Source of the DNA: DASXMT01 sp963755985
Lineage (GTDB): Bacteria; Actinomycetota; Acidimicrobiia; Acidimicrobiales; RAAP-2
DNA: 64,000 nt
Assembly (NCBI GenBank): GCA_963755985.1
Contig: CAVWLO010000004.1
Location: 248,001-312,000 of the forward strand
Direction: 5' to 3'
Below the pieces are notes generated by a model. The model made no database searches. It worked only from the letters and a program-made list of their open reading frames with translations, and was not told the DNA's origin. The stretch's first letter is position 1, and every line of letters begins with the position of its first letter. The translations under genes and the position numbers were made by a program. Below, one piece after another: positions 1 through 8,430 of this stretch.

Positions 1-39
1 TGGAGTTCGATTGGACGGATCGGCGACACTGCGACACGT

Positions 40-1929
40 TCAAGTCCGTGGCGTCTGTCGGAGTTCGCTCTCGGAAATGGCCCAGGCCGCGTTGACGAGC
101 CCGATGTGGCTGAACGCCTGCGGGAAGTTGCCGAGCATCTCCCCGCTGACCGGATCGACTTCCTCAGCGAGCAGGCCGACGTCGTTGACGAAGGCGGCAG
201 CTCGTTCGAAGACGGTGCGGGCCCGAGCCGACTGGCCAGCACGGGCCAGCGCCTCCGCCAGCCAGAAGGTACAAAGAAGGAACGAGCCTTCATCACCCTC
301 GAGCCCGTCGTGGGACCGATAGCGATACACCAGCCCCCGCTCATCGGTGAGGCGTTCTTCGGTCGCGTTGATCGTGGCCAGCACTGTGGGATCGTCGGCG
401 GGAAGGAACCCCACCAGGGACAGCATCAGGGTGGACGCGTCAAGCTCATCCGACCCGAAAGACTGGGTGAAGGCGTTGGCCCGATCGCTCCACCCTCTGG
501 TCAGGATCGCCTCACGGATCTGGGCCTGGGTCTGCTTCCATGTCTCGACTCGCGTGGATGCGTCGAGACGGTCAGCCAAGGCCACGGCCCGGTCGAGAGC
601 CACCCAGCACATCAGCTTGGAGTACAAGAAGTGGCGCGGCTCGCCCCGAACCTCCCAGATCCCTTGATCTTTCTCCTGCCAGCGCCGGGACGCGGTGTCG
701 GCCAGCTGGACAAAGAACCGTCGAGTGGCTGGTGCCAGATCGGGGGGCGCACCCCACTTGTCCGGGGCCGACATTGGCCCAACCCGCTGAGTGGCGTTGT
801 CGAACAGATGGTCGGAGAGGCGGTGCACCGCGCTGAGCAGCTCGCCGTAGACGTCAAGCTGGCGCTGGTTCCAAGCACCGTTTCCGACCCGAACCGGGAC
901 AGAGTGTCGCCAGCCTCCCAACTGCGGCAACTCCCGCTCGGTCAGGTCCCGTTCGCCGCCTATGCCAAACATGATCTGCAGGTCGCCGCCCCCGTCAAGC
1001 GATCCGGCCGCGGAGGAGGTCACATAGTCAAAGAACTCATTGGCTTCGTCAGGGCAGGCCGCAACCCAAAGGGCCTGGATCGTGAAGGAAGCGTCCCTGA
1101 CCCAGGCGTAGCGGTAGTCCCAATTTCGGACGCCGCCCACCGCCTCAGGCAGCGAAGTCGTCGCCGCCGCGGAGATTGCACCGGTGGGGGCAAACGAAAG
1201 TGCCTGGAGCACCCGTCCGCTGTGATGCACCAGGTCCCGCCACGGACCCACGTAGGCCTGGTGGAGCTCCGACCAAGACTCCCACGCCGACACGGTGTCT
1301 TCGAACCGAGCACCTATCTGGGATTGGCTCCAGACCTTGGCTGTGCCCGTCTCGGCCCGCTTCTTGTGATGGAGGGCGAAGCCCGCGCTCTCGCCCCGGC
1401 GGAGCTGGAGGTGGCCCAAGACGGCCGAGTGGTGGACGGTCAGGGCCACAGGAGAAGAGAGGACCAGCACGTCGGCGCCTCCGAACGCGGCCACTCCACC
1501 GTCGACAGCATCGAGCAGGGGATGGACCAGCCCGTACTCGGGGCGCGGGACGTACTCCAGGGACAACTCGACTTCTCCTTCAACGCAGGTCGCACGGCGC
1601 AGCAGAAGATGCGGCGCATCCTTGCCGAGCTCATGCCCCCGGTTGCCGTCGCCCATGGCCAGTGCGTCGGTGATGGCAACCGTACCTGTCGGCGTGCGAC
1701 ACATGGTCTCCAACACCATGGTGCGGTCCAGGTAGCGGCGAGTCAGGTTTGTGGCGCTCGTGGCCCGGATCGACCAGTGGCCAGCTTCGTCACCGAGGAT
1801 GCGACCGAAGATCGACGGGCTGTCGAAGCGGGGGAAGCACAACCAGTCGATCGACCCGCCACGGCTCACCAGCGCAGCGCTGTGCCGATCCGAAAGGAGC
1901 GCATAATCGGCTAGAGGGGTCGTGCTCAT
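40..1929 (-). CDS. GH15-family glucoamylase/trehalase-type glycoside hydrolase
   Basis: A 629-residue protein of the GH15 family, which hydrolyses alpha-glucosidic bonds; bacterial members of this architecture include glucodextranases, glucoamylases and actinobacterial trehalases. The N-terminal 220 residues begin with the typical ADYALLSDRHSAALVSRGGS segment and form the beta-sandwich domain. The (alpha/alpha)6 catalytic barrel follows, marked by RNWDYRYAWVRDAS at about residues 268-281 and by a late EGDEGSFLLCTFWLAEAL segment at about 555-572 that is typical of the family's second acidic region. No signal peptide is visible, so it is probably cytoplasmic. Length matches the family. It stands alone, transcribed away from the peroxiredoxin region. 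Trehalose or a short alpha-glucan is the likely substrate; the sequence alone does not decide which. Confidence 0.88.
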   Translation of the reverse strand: MSTTPLADYALLSDRHSAALVSRGGSIDWLCFPRFDSPSIFGRILGDEAGHWSIRATSATNLTRRYLDRTMVLETMCRTPTGTVAITDALAMGDGNRGHELGKDAPHLLLRRATCVEGEVELSLEYVPRPEYGLVHPLLDAVDGGVAAFGGADVLVLSSPVALTVHHSAVLGHLQLRRGESAGFALHHKKRAETGTAKVWSQSQIGARFEDTVSAWESWSELHQAYVGPWRDLVHHSGRVLQALSFAPTGAISAAATTSLPEAVGGVRNWDYRYAWVRDASFTIQALWVAACPDEANEFFDYVTSSAAGSLDGGGDLQIMFGIGGERDLTERELPQLGGWRHSVPVRVGNGAWNQRQLDVYGELLSAVHRLSDHLFDNATQRVGPMSAPDKWGAPPDLAPATRRFFVQLADTASRRWQEKDQGIWEVRGEPRHFLYSKLMCWVALDRAVALADRLDASTRVETWKQTQAQIREAILTRGWSDRANAFTQSFGSDELDASTLMLSLVGFLPADDPTVLATINATEERLTDERGLVYRYRSHDGLEGDEGSFLLCTFWLAEALARAGQSARARTVFERAAAFVNDVGLLAEEVDPVSGEMLGNFPQAFSHIGLVNAAWAISESELRQTPRT

Positions 1930-2189
1930 GTGAGCTCCTTCGGCCGTACAGATGCCGGGCTCGGCACCAGGCAGCTTGGGTAGAGCTCGGGGTCCCGCTC
2001 ATGTGGTCCGAGCCGCTAGCTTGCCACGCTCAGCGTATCTGACCCCGAAAGACAAGGGCCAAGAAGCCTGCGGTTGTTGTGGCGTGTCGAGCTGGTCTCA
2101 TCGCGCTACAGTTCGCTCAGGCATCACCTGACGGGTGAGCCGTGCCGACGTTGGGCCGCTCCATCTCCGAAGTCGGGAGGTCACCAACG
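1930..2189. other. intergenic gap upstream of the GH15 gene
   Basis: A 260-bp divergent gap between the GH15 start and a decayed cupin gene. It must hold the GH15 promoter on the minus strand. I see no convincing open frame or repeat. A Shine-Dalgarno-like GGGAGGT at 2175-2181 belongs to the downstream pseudogene. Confidence 0.4.
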
Positions 2190-2461
2190 ATGGGGATCTA
2201 CCAGACAGATCGGGCCGATTTCAGATCGGTTCTGCCTGAGGACATCGACTGGAGCCGTTTCCAGCCTTTCCGCCTTCGGCGCGACTGGCAATCGTGGTCG
2301 GTGAGCCTTCCGAACCGGGCCATACGTCATCCGGGTCAAGCTGCCCTCGGGGGTCAAGCTGATGCCGCACCAGCATCGGGAGGACCGTGTCTATACCGTC
2401 ATCTCCGGGTTGACGTTGAAGCGGCGAGGAGGCGGTCACGCGTGCCCCTGAAGGACGATCT
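2190..2461 (+). pseudogene. decayed cupin-domain protein
   Basis: The start looks authentic: ATG at 2190 with GGGAGGT eight bases upstream, giving MGIYQTDRADFRSVLPEDID. The reading then has to change frame repeatedly to follow the cupin family. One frame gives LAIVVGEPSEPG (about 2285-2322), and another gives PYVIRVKLPSGVKLMPHQH and EDRVYTVISG (about 2321-2410), the metal-binding first cupin motif. After VISG the similarity stops, so the second cupin motif is missing. At least two frame breaks plus a 3' truncation make this a remnant rather than a single sequencing error. It lies directly upstream of the peroxiredoxin-like gene. Confidence 0.7.
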
Positions 2462-2542
2462 TGTGGCGATTCCTTGGCTGAACCGGATGGAATTCACTCC
2501 GAAACAAAATCCGCGGTTACACCGACGAAGGAGGCCCTAACG

Positions 2543-3145
2543 ATGCGATCGGACATCAAACCCGGCGGAACCTTGCCTGACTACGCCCTGCCGGATCACA
2601 CCAACACGGTTCGCAAGCTCAGCGAGCTCCAAGGCGAAGACCCGCTGATCCTCACATTGGCGCGGGGCAACTACTGTCCGAAAGAGCATCAACAGCACCT
2701 GGAGCTTGCTGCGAACTACACGAAGGTCGCAGTTGCCTATACCCAGATCGTCACGATCTCGACCGATGACCATCACACCACACAAGAATTCCGCGCCTCG
2801 GTCGGCGCGCAGTGGCCGTTCCTTTCTGACCCCTCTCGGACGATTCAGAAGGACCTCGACATCCAGGAGTACACCGACCCGGAGCACGACCCGATGATCC
2901 CCCACACGCTGGTGCTGAAGCCGGGACTCGTCATCCACAGCATCTACAACGGGTACTGGTTCTGGGGCCGTCCGTCCTTCTACGACCTCTGGCACGACCT
3001 GTGCGCGGCGTCAAATGAGATCCGACCCGACTGGGACCTGAGTAAGCCGGGGCTGCGAGAGGCCTGGGATGCAGGCGATTACTCGAACTTTCACGGGTGG
3101 AACAAGCGTGCGAAGCAGTCGATGCCGACGTCGTATGAGTCATAG
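2543..3145 (+). CDS. peroxiredoxin-like (AhpC/TSA, thioredoxin-fold) protein
   Basis: A 200-residue thioredoxin-fold protein resembling AhpC/TSA redoxins. The start at 2543 is supported by GAAGGAGG at 2527-2534, eight bases before the ATG. The redox centre appears as ARGNYCPKEHQQ (about residues 38-49) with one cysteine and no resolving CxxC partner, so it would be a 1-Cys type if catalytic. Later features include TISTDDHHTTQEF, FLSDPSRTIQKDLDI, and a C-terminal IYNGYWFWGRPS segment typical of a specific uncharacterised redoxin subfamily. No signal peptide is seen. Peroxide or organic hydroperoxide reduction is the likely role; the substrate is unknown. Confidence 0.75.
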   Translation: MRSDIKPGGTLPDYALPDHTNTVRKLSELQGEDPLILTLARGNYCPKEHQQHLELAANYTKVAVAYTQIVTISTDDHHTTQEFRASVGAQWPFLSDPSRTIQKDLDIQEYTDPEHDPMIPHTLVLKPGLVIHSIYNGYWFWGRPSFYDLWHDLCAASNEIRPDWDLSKPGLREAWDAGDYSNFHGWNKRAKQSMPTSYES

Positions 3146-3235
3146 CTGCCTGTGGATCGCTTGCGCTGGACAGACGGTCCACGTCGAGGCTGGTGGCCCG
3201 GGCTGAGACCCGTAACGATCGGCTAGGTGGTGGTG

Positions 3236-4186
3236 ATGCGAACTCCAGTCTGTGAACTGCTCGGCATTGAACGGCCGATCGTCCAGGCGCCGATGTCGGC
3301 GGTGCCCGAACTGGCGGCCGCGGTCTCGAATGCCGGCGCGCTCGGCATGTTGGCGCTGACGTGGTCCACTCCCGCCGGGAGCGTGGTTCGTGAGACTACG
3401 GCGCTCACCGATCGCCCGTTTGGCGGCAATCTGGTTCTCAACTCCGATCAGCATCGTCGCCTCGACGAAGCCCTCGAAGCCGGTCTGCGCATTGTGTCGT
3501 TCTTCTGGGGAGATCCCACCGACTACGTCGAACAGATTCACGATGCCAAGGGAGTCGTCCTGCACACGGTAGGCAGCGCCGAAGAGGCGCGGCGTGCAGT
3601 CGCCGGCGGAGTCGATGTCGTGGTCGCGCAGGGTTGGGAGGCTGGCGGGCACGTGTGGGGTCAGGTTGCGACGCTTCCACTCGTGCCCGCCGTCGTGGAC
3701 GCGGTGGCGCCGGTACCAGTGATCGCGGCCGGTGGGATCGGGGACGCCCGTGGAGTGGCCGCCGTGCTCGCGCTGGGTGCTCAAGCGGCATGGCTGGGGA
3801 CCCGGTTTCTGCTAGCCCGGGAAATGCCGATCCACGAGGAGTATCGCCGTCGTGTGATGGACGCGGCCGAGACCGATACGCGATGGTACGCCAACCTGTA
3901 CGAGGTTGGGTGGCCGGATGCTCCCAACCGCTCTCTCCGCAATTCGACGGCCGAGGCGTGGGAGGCCGCGGGTCGACCCCCACCTGGGACTCGACCGGGA
4001 GAGGGGGACGTCATCGCGCACTTCGCTTCGGGAGAAGAAATCCTTCGGTACGAGCCGGCGGCGCCAATGGTCGGAACCAGCGGTGATATCGAAGCAATCT
4101 CGTTGTGGGCCGGTCAGAGCGTTGCACTGGCCAGGCAGCCACAACCAGCGGGAGAGATCGTGGCCGAGCTCGTCACCGGCTTGTAA
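3236..4186 (+). CDS. nitronate monooxygenase / 2-nitropropane dioxygenase-like FMN enzyme
   Basis: A TIM-barrel flavoprotein of the nitronate monooxygenase family, about 316 residues from ATG 3236 (a GTG at 3227 is an alternative). Diagnostic parts are GIERPIVQAPMSAV near the N-terminus, VVAQGWEAGGHVWG (about residues 131-144) with the family's active-site histidine region, and PVIAAGGIGDARG followed by GAQAAWLGTRFL, the FMN phosphate-binding end of the barrel. These enzymes oxidise alkyl nitronates or propionate-3-nitronate; related FabK proteins reduce enoyl-ACP. The missing FabK context favours nitronate monooxygenase. It appears monocistronic. Confidence 0.85.
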   Translation: MRTPVCELLGIERPIVQAPMSAVPELAAAVSNAGALGMLALTWSTPAGSVVRETTALTDRPFGGNLVLNSDQHRRLDEALEAGLRIVSFFWGDPTDYVEQIHDAKGVVLHTVGSAEEARRAVAGGVDVVVAQGWEAGGHVWGQVATLPLVPAVVDAVAPVPVIAAGGIGDARGVAAVLALGAQAAWLGTRFLLAREMPIHEEYRRRVMDAAETDTRWYANLYEVGWPDAPNRSLRNSTAEAWEAAGRPPPGTRPGEGDVIAHFASGEEILRYEPAAPMVGTSGDIEAISLWAGQSVALARQPQPAGEIVAELVTGL

Positions 4187-4535
4187 ACCAAAAGTCGGCT
4201 CTCCCAGTCTCCTACCCGACATTCATCGCGCTGACGGGGCCCTGGCAGCCCACGGTCGGTCCCGGCCGAGCGTGGACATGGGACGCGGCTCGGCCAGGAT
4301 TGTCCATTTGCCCGACGAGCAGTGGCGACGACGCGATGGCTTCGTGCGACCGTCTGGCTCTGGACCGGCGGCAAGGGGAAGGTGTCCATACAGCTGATCA
4401 GTCTGACGATGCGGTCATTCTTCGCGCAGAGTTCACCTCAGGTTTGCCAACTCGTGTCTTTCCATTGGCCGCACCGTCACAAACGGCTGGTACAACGATG
4501 GACGAAGAGATCGTCGGAGATTTCACCCGCGATCG
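4187..4535. other. non-coding gap, no supported gene
   Basis: About 350 bp between the nitronate monooxygenase gene and a tandem-repeat block. Short open frames exist on both strands, but none has a ribosome-binding site plus recognisable protein character. I see nothing else in it. Confidence 0.35.
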
Positions 4536-4609
4536 CCGTGTCGATCATGACCGTGTCGAATCATGATCATGACCGTGTCGAATCATGATCATGACCGTGT
4601 CGATCATGA
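4536..4609 (+). repeat. 22-bp palindrome-containing tandem repeat upstream of a secreted-protein gene
   Basis: Units of CCGTGTCG(AATCATG)ATCATGA are arranged as a 15-bp short unit (4536-4550), two 22-bp full units (4551-4572, 4573-4594) and a final 15-bp short unit (4595-4609). The full units contain the self-complementary TCATGATCATGA. The block ends exactly at the candidate start codons of the next gene. The 22-bp period is not a multiple of three, so the block is not coding. Confidence 0.9.
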
Positions 4610-4611
4610 GA

Positions 4612-5778
4612 ATGGAGAGAGCCGTGGTTTCCAGGTCCGTTCTGGGTCGAAGCTCGCTGGCTGTTGCCACCGCGGCGGTGATGGTTGGGCTGTTACCCAC
4701 GCCGGCCGGGGCCAACCCGGCGACCGTCCCCTCCAATCCCGGATGGACGGTAACCACCCTTCTTTCGGGCTCCTCCCTCCATCACCAACTGCCCAACGGT
4801 TCGAGCGAGGCCCTCAAAGGGCCCGATGACTTGACATCGATGGACGGAAACCTCTTCGTCATCTTCCAAAATGGCGTCGGACCCGCTGGTTCGCCCAGTC
4901 CGTCCGGGAACACCAGCAGCACGGTGGTCGAATTCACGGCCGGAGGAATCGTCCTGTCCCAGTGGGACGTGGTCGGGCATGCCGACGGCATGATCGCCGA
5001 TCCCCAACGAGACCGCCTCATCGTCACGGTCAATGAAGACGGGAACTCGAGCCTGTACACCATCGACCCTCAGGCTCCGTCGGGCGGTAGCGAGCAGCAC
5101 TTCGTGTACTGGCCGAGCCCGCTCACTCACGGCGGTGGAACGGACGCCCTCTCGATCTATGACGGGCAGATCTTGGTCAGCGCTTCAGCGCCGACAGGGG
5201 CCAATGGGCCAGCGGTCTACGACGTGTTCCTCTTCCTCGGGCTTGCCGTCGCCTTGCCTGTCTTCAACGACAACACGCTCGCCCAACTGGCCAACGGTCC
5301 AAATCAGGGAGCCTCGACGACGCTTGCTCTCACCGATCCTGACTCCAACGAGGTTGTTCCCGGACAAAGCCCCCGCTTCGCCCACGACTTCGTACTCGAC
5401 AGCCAAGGTGACCAACAGCAGATCTACCTCGATGGCTTCTGGGGATTCGGCGACGCCCAGTTGCATGTGCTCAACCTGTCCCAGTCGGTGAACGACACCG
5501 CCTGGGTGACTCAGCCCGACGGGACCTTGTTCGTGAGCGATGGATCGGCCTCGACGGTGTCGGCCATCCGGGGGCCGTTTAGCGAGGGGACCGCATTCGT
5601 TGCCGTGACGCCATGCAGCGCAAACAGCGCCCCGCCCACATGCCCTGGACCGGGGTATCCGGCCAACTTTCTGGGCACACTCGACATGTTCACCGGTGTG
5701 GTGAGCCCATGGACACTGCCCGCCGCGGCCAGCCTCCAGCCAGGGGGTCTCCTCTTCGTCAGCCCCGATGGCCAGTGA
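4612..5778 (+). CDS. secreted protein of unknown function
   Basis: About 388 residues with a classic signal peptide: a basic stretch, a hydrophobic run ending VMVGLLPTPAGA, then NPATVPSNPGW. ATG 4612 is chosen. ATG 4606, or GTG 4624 just after GGAGAGA, are equally possible; upstream ATGs lie inside the tandem repeat. The mature part carries repeated short beta-strand segments such as DDLTSMDGNLFVIFQNG, STVVEFTAGGIVLSQWDV, LSIYDGQILVSASAP and GTLFVSDGSASTVSAI. These suggest an NHL- or SMP30-like beta-propeller, but no family is certain. Four late cysteines (TPCSANSAPPTCPGPG) could form disulfides. Confidence 0.75.
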   Translation: MERAVVSRSVLGRSSLAVATAAVMVGLLPTPAGANPATVPSNPGWTVTTLLSGSSLHHQLPNGSSEALKGPDDLTSMDGNLFVIFQNGVGPAGSPSPSGNTSSTVVEFTAGGIVLSQWDVVGHADGMIADPQRDRLIVTVNEDGNSSLYTIDPQAPSGGSEQHFVYWPSPLTHGGGTDALSIYDGQILVSASAPTGANGPAVYDVFLFLGLAVALPVFNDNTLAQLANGPNQGASTTLALTDPDSNEVVPGQSPRFAHDFVLDSQGDQQQIYLDGFWGFGDAQLHVLNLSQSVNDTAWVTQPDGTLFVSDGSASTVSAIRGPFSEGTAFVAVTPCSANSAPPTCPGPGYPANFLGTLDMFTGVVSPWTLPAAASLQPGGLLFVSPDGQ

Positions 5779-6120
5779 CGACCACCGAGCCCTGATCGGT
5801 GAGGAGCGGATGGCGGTGAACAAACCCGAGTAGTGCTTCCCGTGTTGGCCGAGCGACGGTGCGCCGGGAGCTCGCCGCGTAAGCTATCGACTGGCGGTAG
5901 GGTGGCAGGGAGTTACGTTCCCCACAGCCCAGGACATACCATCACTCACCCGAGTTGGCTGCCTACTCCACGAGTTCCCGTCCGTCATATCAGCGCGCCG
6001 ACCGGGCTCCGTTCGGTGATGCAACAGGATCCTCTCGGTCGCGCCGAATTCGTACGCAGCGCGGCATGACACCACGGGGGTCGGGTCAACCTGGAGTTTG
6101 GGTGATCCGCTTGGACCACG
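5779..6120. other. non-coding gap, no supported gene
   Basis: About 340 bp between the secreted-protein gene and an IS3 remnant. Short open frames are present but none has recognisable protein features. It is probably degraded sequence associated with the neighbouring transposon scrap. Confidence 0.3.
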
Positions 6121-6246
6121 GCAGCCAGATCAGGTCGGGGCTCCATCGGCACGGTGGGCGACTGCTACGACGATGGCCCCATGGAGTCGTACTGGGCCTC
6201 GATGCAGATCGAGCTGCGGAACCGCCGGCATCTCTCCTTCAACCGA
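6121..6246 (+). pseudogene. IS3-family transposase fragment (end of rve/DDE domain)
   Basis: Reading from about 6130 gives SIGTVGDCYDDGPMESYWASM and then QIELRNRR. This is the signature around the catalytic glutamate of IS3/IS150-type integrase-fold transposases (SxGxxGDCYDNAxxESF). Only about 35 codons survive. There is no upstream DD(35) region and no C-terminal tail, and no flanking terminal inverted repeats can be recognised. The fragment is open into the next small gene, giving a chance chimeric frame. Confidence 0.8.
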
Positions 6247-6276
6247 ACTGACAACACTCCAACGAAGAAGGTAACG

Positions 6277-6507
6277 ATGAATCTTGAGCAAACTCTTGAG
6301 AAGATTGTTGAGCATGCCCACGACGAGCTCCGCATCGTTCGGAAGCGAGCCGAAGAGAAGACAGCCCCGCGCGACCACGGCAAGGACTATCACGAAGCTC
6401 AAACCGCTGCCGATCAACTGGACCATTACGCACACCAGCTCCGTCGGTTACATGATGCTGAATACAAAGATGGTTGGCGACACCAGAGTCTGAATGAGAG
6501 CAGTTAG
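6277..6507 (+). CDS. small charged helical protein, unknown function
   Basis: A 76-residue frame from ATG 6277 with AAGAAGG at 6265-6271, six bases upstream, making this start convincing. The protein begins MNLEQTLEKIVEHAHDELRI. It is rich in Glu, Lys, Arg and His, and is predicted to be mostly helical. No known family is recognised. It sits in frame downstream of the IS3 scrap but has its own ribosome-binding site, so it is probably independent. It may be a small regulatory or stress protein carried by the accessory segment. Confidence 0.5.
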   Translation: MNLEQTLEKIVEHAHDELRIVRKRAEEKTAPRDHGKDYHEAQTAADQLDHYAHQLRRLHDAEYKDGWRHQSLNESS

Positions 6508-6638
6508 ATATCCGTCTGGTCGGCAGATCCTGCTCGTCCCGACCATCCCCCACGACGTCCAGACGGTCACCGAGGCGTTGGCCCGTCGGAGCGCTTCGCC
6601 ACCCTGCGCCTTGCCACCACTACAGAGGCGGCTTAAAT
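6508..6638. other. short intergenic gap
   Basis: About 130 bp between convergent genes. No supported gene; no strong terminator hairpin identified. Confidence 0.3.
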
Positions 6639-7195
6639 TCAGGACCACTCCAGTGCCTTGGCCGCCAGCGCCTTGATTTCCGCCCGGGTCGCGTCTCGCC
6701 CTTGTCCCGAGCGCCATGGGTCCTCGTCTCGGAGGCAGACGGTCAGCTCGGGTGCCTCCACCCATGAGCACCGAATCACCGTCACCGTCCCGGGTTGTGG
6801 CCAGCTCGCGTGTAGCTGGAGGGCGAGCTGACGGTACCGGCCGCCCTCGGTCACGGTCGTCGCCATCGAGGACAACCTCACCCTGTCAGGTCGCCGCTGG
6901 TCCTCGGCGGGTGGCGAGTAGCGGAAGCGGGTGCGGGTGTACTGGTCGCCCGCGGGGTCCTCTTCGTACCGAGTGTTGGTCAGCTCACCGACGATGACCG
7001 TCGAGATGAAGTCGTACGGATGGTCGTGAATGGGGGGTCCCCGACGCTGTAGCTCGGGTCCCAGATGTGCAGTCGGTACTCGCGCCGGTCGTCAAGACGC
7101 AGGACCATGAGCCCGATGTCCTGCATCCTCCACGGGAAGTCCTCGGCGTGTCGGAGGATCGTGAGTACCAGGGCCTTGCTCAGCGTCTCGCTCAT
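6639..7195 (-). pseudogene. cupin-like (cysteine-dioxygenase-fold) protein broken by one frameshift
   Basis: Two minus-strand frames join into one roughly 185-residue protein. The 5' part begins ATG 7195 (MSETLSKALVLTILRHAEDF) and runs to HIWDPSYSVGDPP. Past the G6 run at 7032-7037 the correct continuation is in the next frame: IHDHPYDFISTVIVGELTNT. It then runs to AEIKALAAKALEWS at 6639. The HDHPYDF motif is the metal-binding first strand of a cupin. The joined length is one base short of a multiple of three, which fits a single C deletion in the run. The break is either a genuine mutation or a sequencing error in a homopolymer. Confidence 0.65.
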
Positions 7196-7685
7196 CGAGT
7201 CCAGCCGTAGATGAGACGAGCTCGGCCAGATGGTTCAGCGAGTTTTGGAGATGATCGGGGGAGAAGGGTGGGAAGCTTGGCCCTGTTTGGCGCACGTCCT
7301 CGGGTACCCCCGACCAGTCGTATGAGAGCCTGACCTCGGTCTCTGACCGGCCGGATGGAGCCAGGTCGTAGCGCCAGATCCAGCCGCCGAAGCGGAGGAC
7401 GCCGTCGCCCGGGTCGTAGCCTGGTTTCCAGGCGATGGCGTGTGGAGGGTCGAAGACCACGACCTCGTTGGCCATCTCGTAGTTCCCGTTCGGATGGTTG
7501 GGGTGGTACATCGCCATCCGGAAGACCTGACCTCGCGTCGCGAGCTGGTTGCTGCCCTCGAGGGCTTCGCGGACCCAACCCGTGCCATCGATCGCGGCAT
7601 GACTGGCCGGGTCCGCGATTATCGCGAAGACGGGCTCCGCCGGTGCCTTGATGGTGACCGTGGCGCTGACGCTCTCGTTCGTCAT
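7092..7685 (-). CDS. SRPBCC (START/AHSA1-like) ligand-binding protein
   Basis: An SRPBCC-fold protein. MTNESVSATVTIKAPAEPVF and AIIADPASHAAIDGTGWV form the first beta strand and helices. The middle has VVFDPPHAIAWKPGYDP and IWRYDLAPSGRSETEVRLSYDWSG, typical of polyketide cyclase/dehydrase or AHSA1-type proteins. The recognisable domain ends near LNHLAEL (about residue 155). The remaining 40 residues overlap the next gene's start by about 100 bases and look unlike the family. In the neighbouring frame a stop would overlap that ATG as ATGA, so a small indel near 7210-7230 may have extended the C-terminus artificially. Confidence 0.75.
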   Translation of the reverse strand: MTNESVSATVTIKAPAEPVFAIIADPASHAAIDGTGWVREALEGSNQLATRGQVFRMAMYHPNHPNGNYEMANEVVVFDPPHAIAWKPGYDPGDGVLRFGGWIWRYDLAPSGRSETEVRLSYDWSGVPEDVRQTGPSFPPFSPDHLQNSLNHLAELVSSTAGLDERDAEQGPGTHDPPTRRGLPVEDAGHRAHGPAS

Positions 7686-7908
7686 GCTGGGGGCTCCTTT
7701 CGGGCAGCCGATGAGACGGCAAGCGAGAAACTACAAGAACGGACGCTCCGACGGGGCAAAAGTCATCGGTCATCGCCCCCGACCTCGTCGAGAACCAGCG
7801 AACTGCAGGAGGATCGCCTTGTGACGATGCTCAGGGCGGGCCCTTGCCCGTCGTCTCAGCGTCGGTCACCGTTTCGCTAACGGACACGAGTCCCGATGAG
7901 CGAGGTTC

Positions 7909-8406
7909 CTACCTCGTCCTTGACCGTTCGGTCGTCTCGTCGAGGCCGTGGGCGACCCAGCCGGGCGTGTCGACACGCACCGGCGATGCCCCGACCAGGG
8001 CCGCCAGGTCAGACTCAAGGCGCTCGAGCTGTTTGGTGCCGATCTTCCGCTTCCACTTGTCGCGCAATTCATCGAAGACGGCTTCGCCTACTCGCATCAC
8101 TTCGAAGCCGAGCGCCGTGACCTGAAGGCGTTTGCGACGGGCGTCGAGCGGATCAGCACCGCGTGCCACGTAGCCGCGCTCCTCGAGCACGGCCACAGTC
8201 TTTGCCGCCGCTTGCTTGGAGACCGACAGTCGGCGACCCAGCTCCGAAGCATTGTCGGCGCCCGCCGCGATGGCTCGCATCGCGAAGTCATGGACGGGGC
8301 GCACATCCTCGTATCCGCGCTCGGCGAGCTCTTGGATCGCATCGTCCACCAGGACTCGAAATCCTCCGAGGAGCAGCAGTGCGAGGTCGGCGCCCGAGCG
8401 TGCCAT
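7909..8406 (-). CDS. MarR-family transcriptional regulator
   Basis: A 165-residue winged-helix regulator. Helices run from LALLLLGGFRVLVDDAIQEL; the recognition region is NASELGRRLSVSKQAAAKTV followed by LEERGYVARGADPLDARRKR, the classical MarR wing with its D-x-R-x-K/R-x motif. A C-terminal dimerisation helix follows (FDELRDKWKRKIG). It is divergently transcribed from an alpha/beta hydrolase across a 100-bp gap. That gap contains a near-perfect 15-bp inverted repeat lying over a promoter, so it very likely represses the hydrolase and perhaps itself. Confidence 0.88.
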   Translation of the reverse strand: MARSGADLALLLLGGFRVLVDDAIQELAERGYEDVRPVHDFAMRAIAAGADNASELGRRLSVSKQAAAKTVAVLEERGYVARGADPLDARRKRLQVTALGFEVMRVGEAVFDELRDKWKRKIGTKQLERLESDLAALVGASPVRVDTPGWVAHGLDETTERSRTR

Positions 8407-8430
8407 GGAGCTGATCGTAAATCAGCCGGC

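Noticed and set aside
106..1914. A 600-codon plus-strand open frame opposite the GH15 gene
   Set aside because: The reverse strand encodes a complete, motif-rich GH15 enzyme. The plus frame is low-complexity Arg/Gly/Pro/His and is a GC-driven shadow.
2931..3784. Minus-strand frames opposite the peroxiredoxin and nitronate monooxygenase genes
   Set aside because: They are antisense to genes with clear family motifs and have Arg/His/Gly-biased composition.
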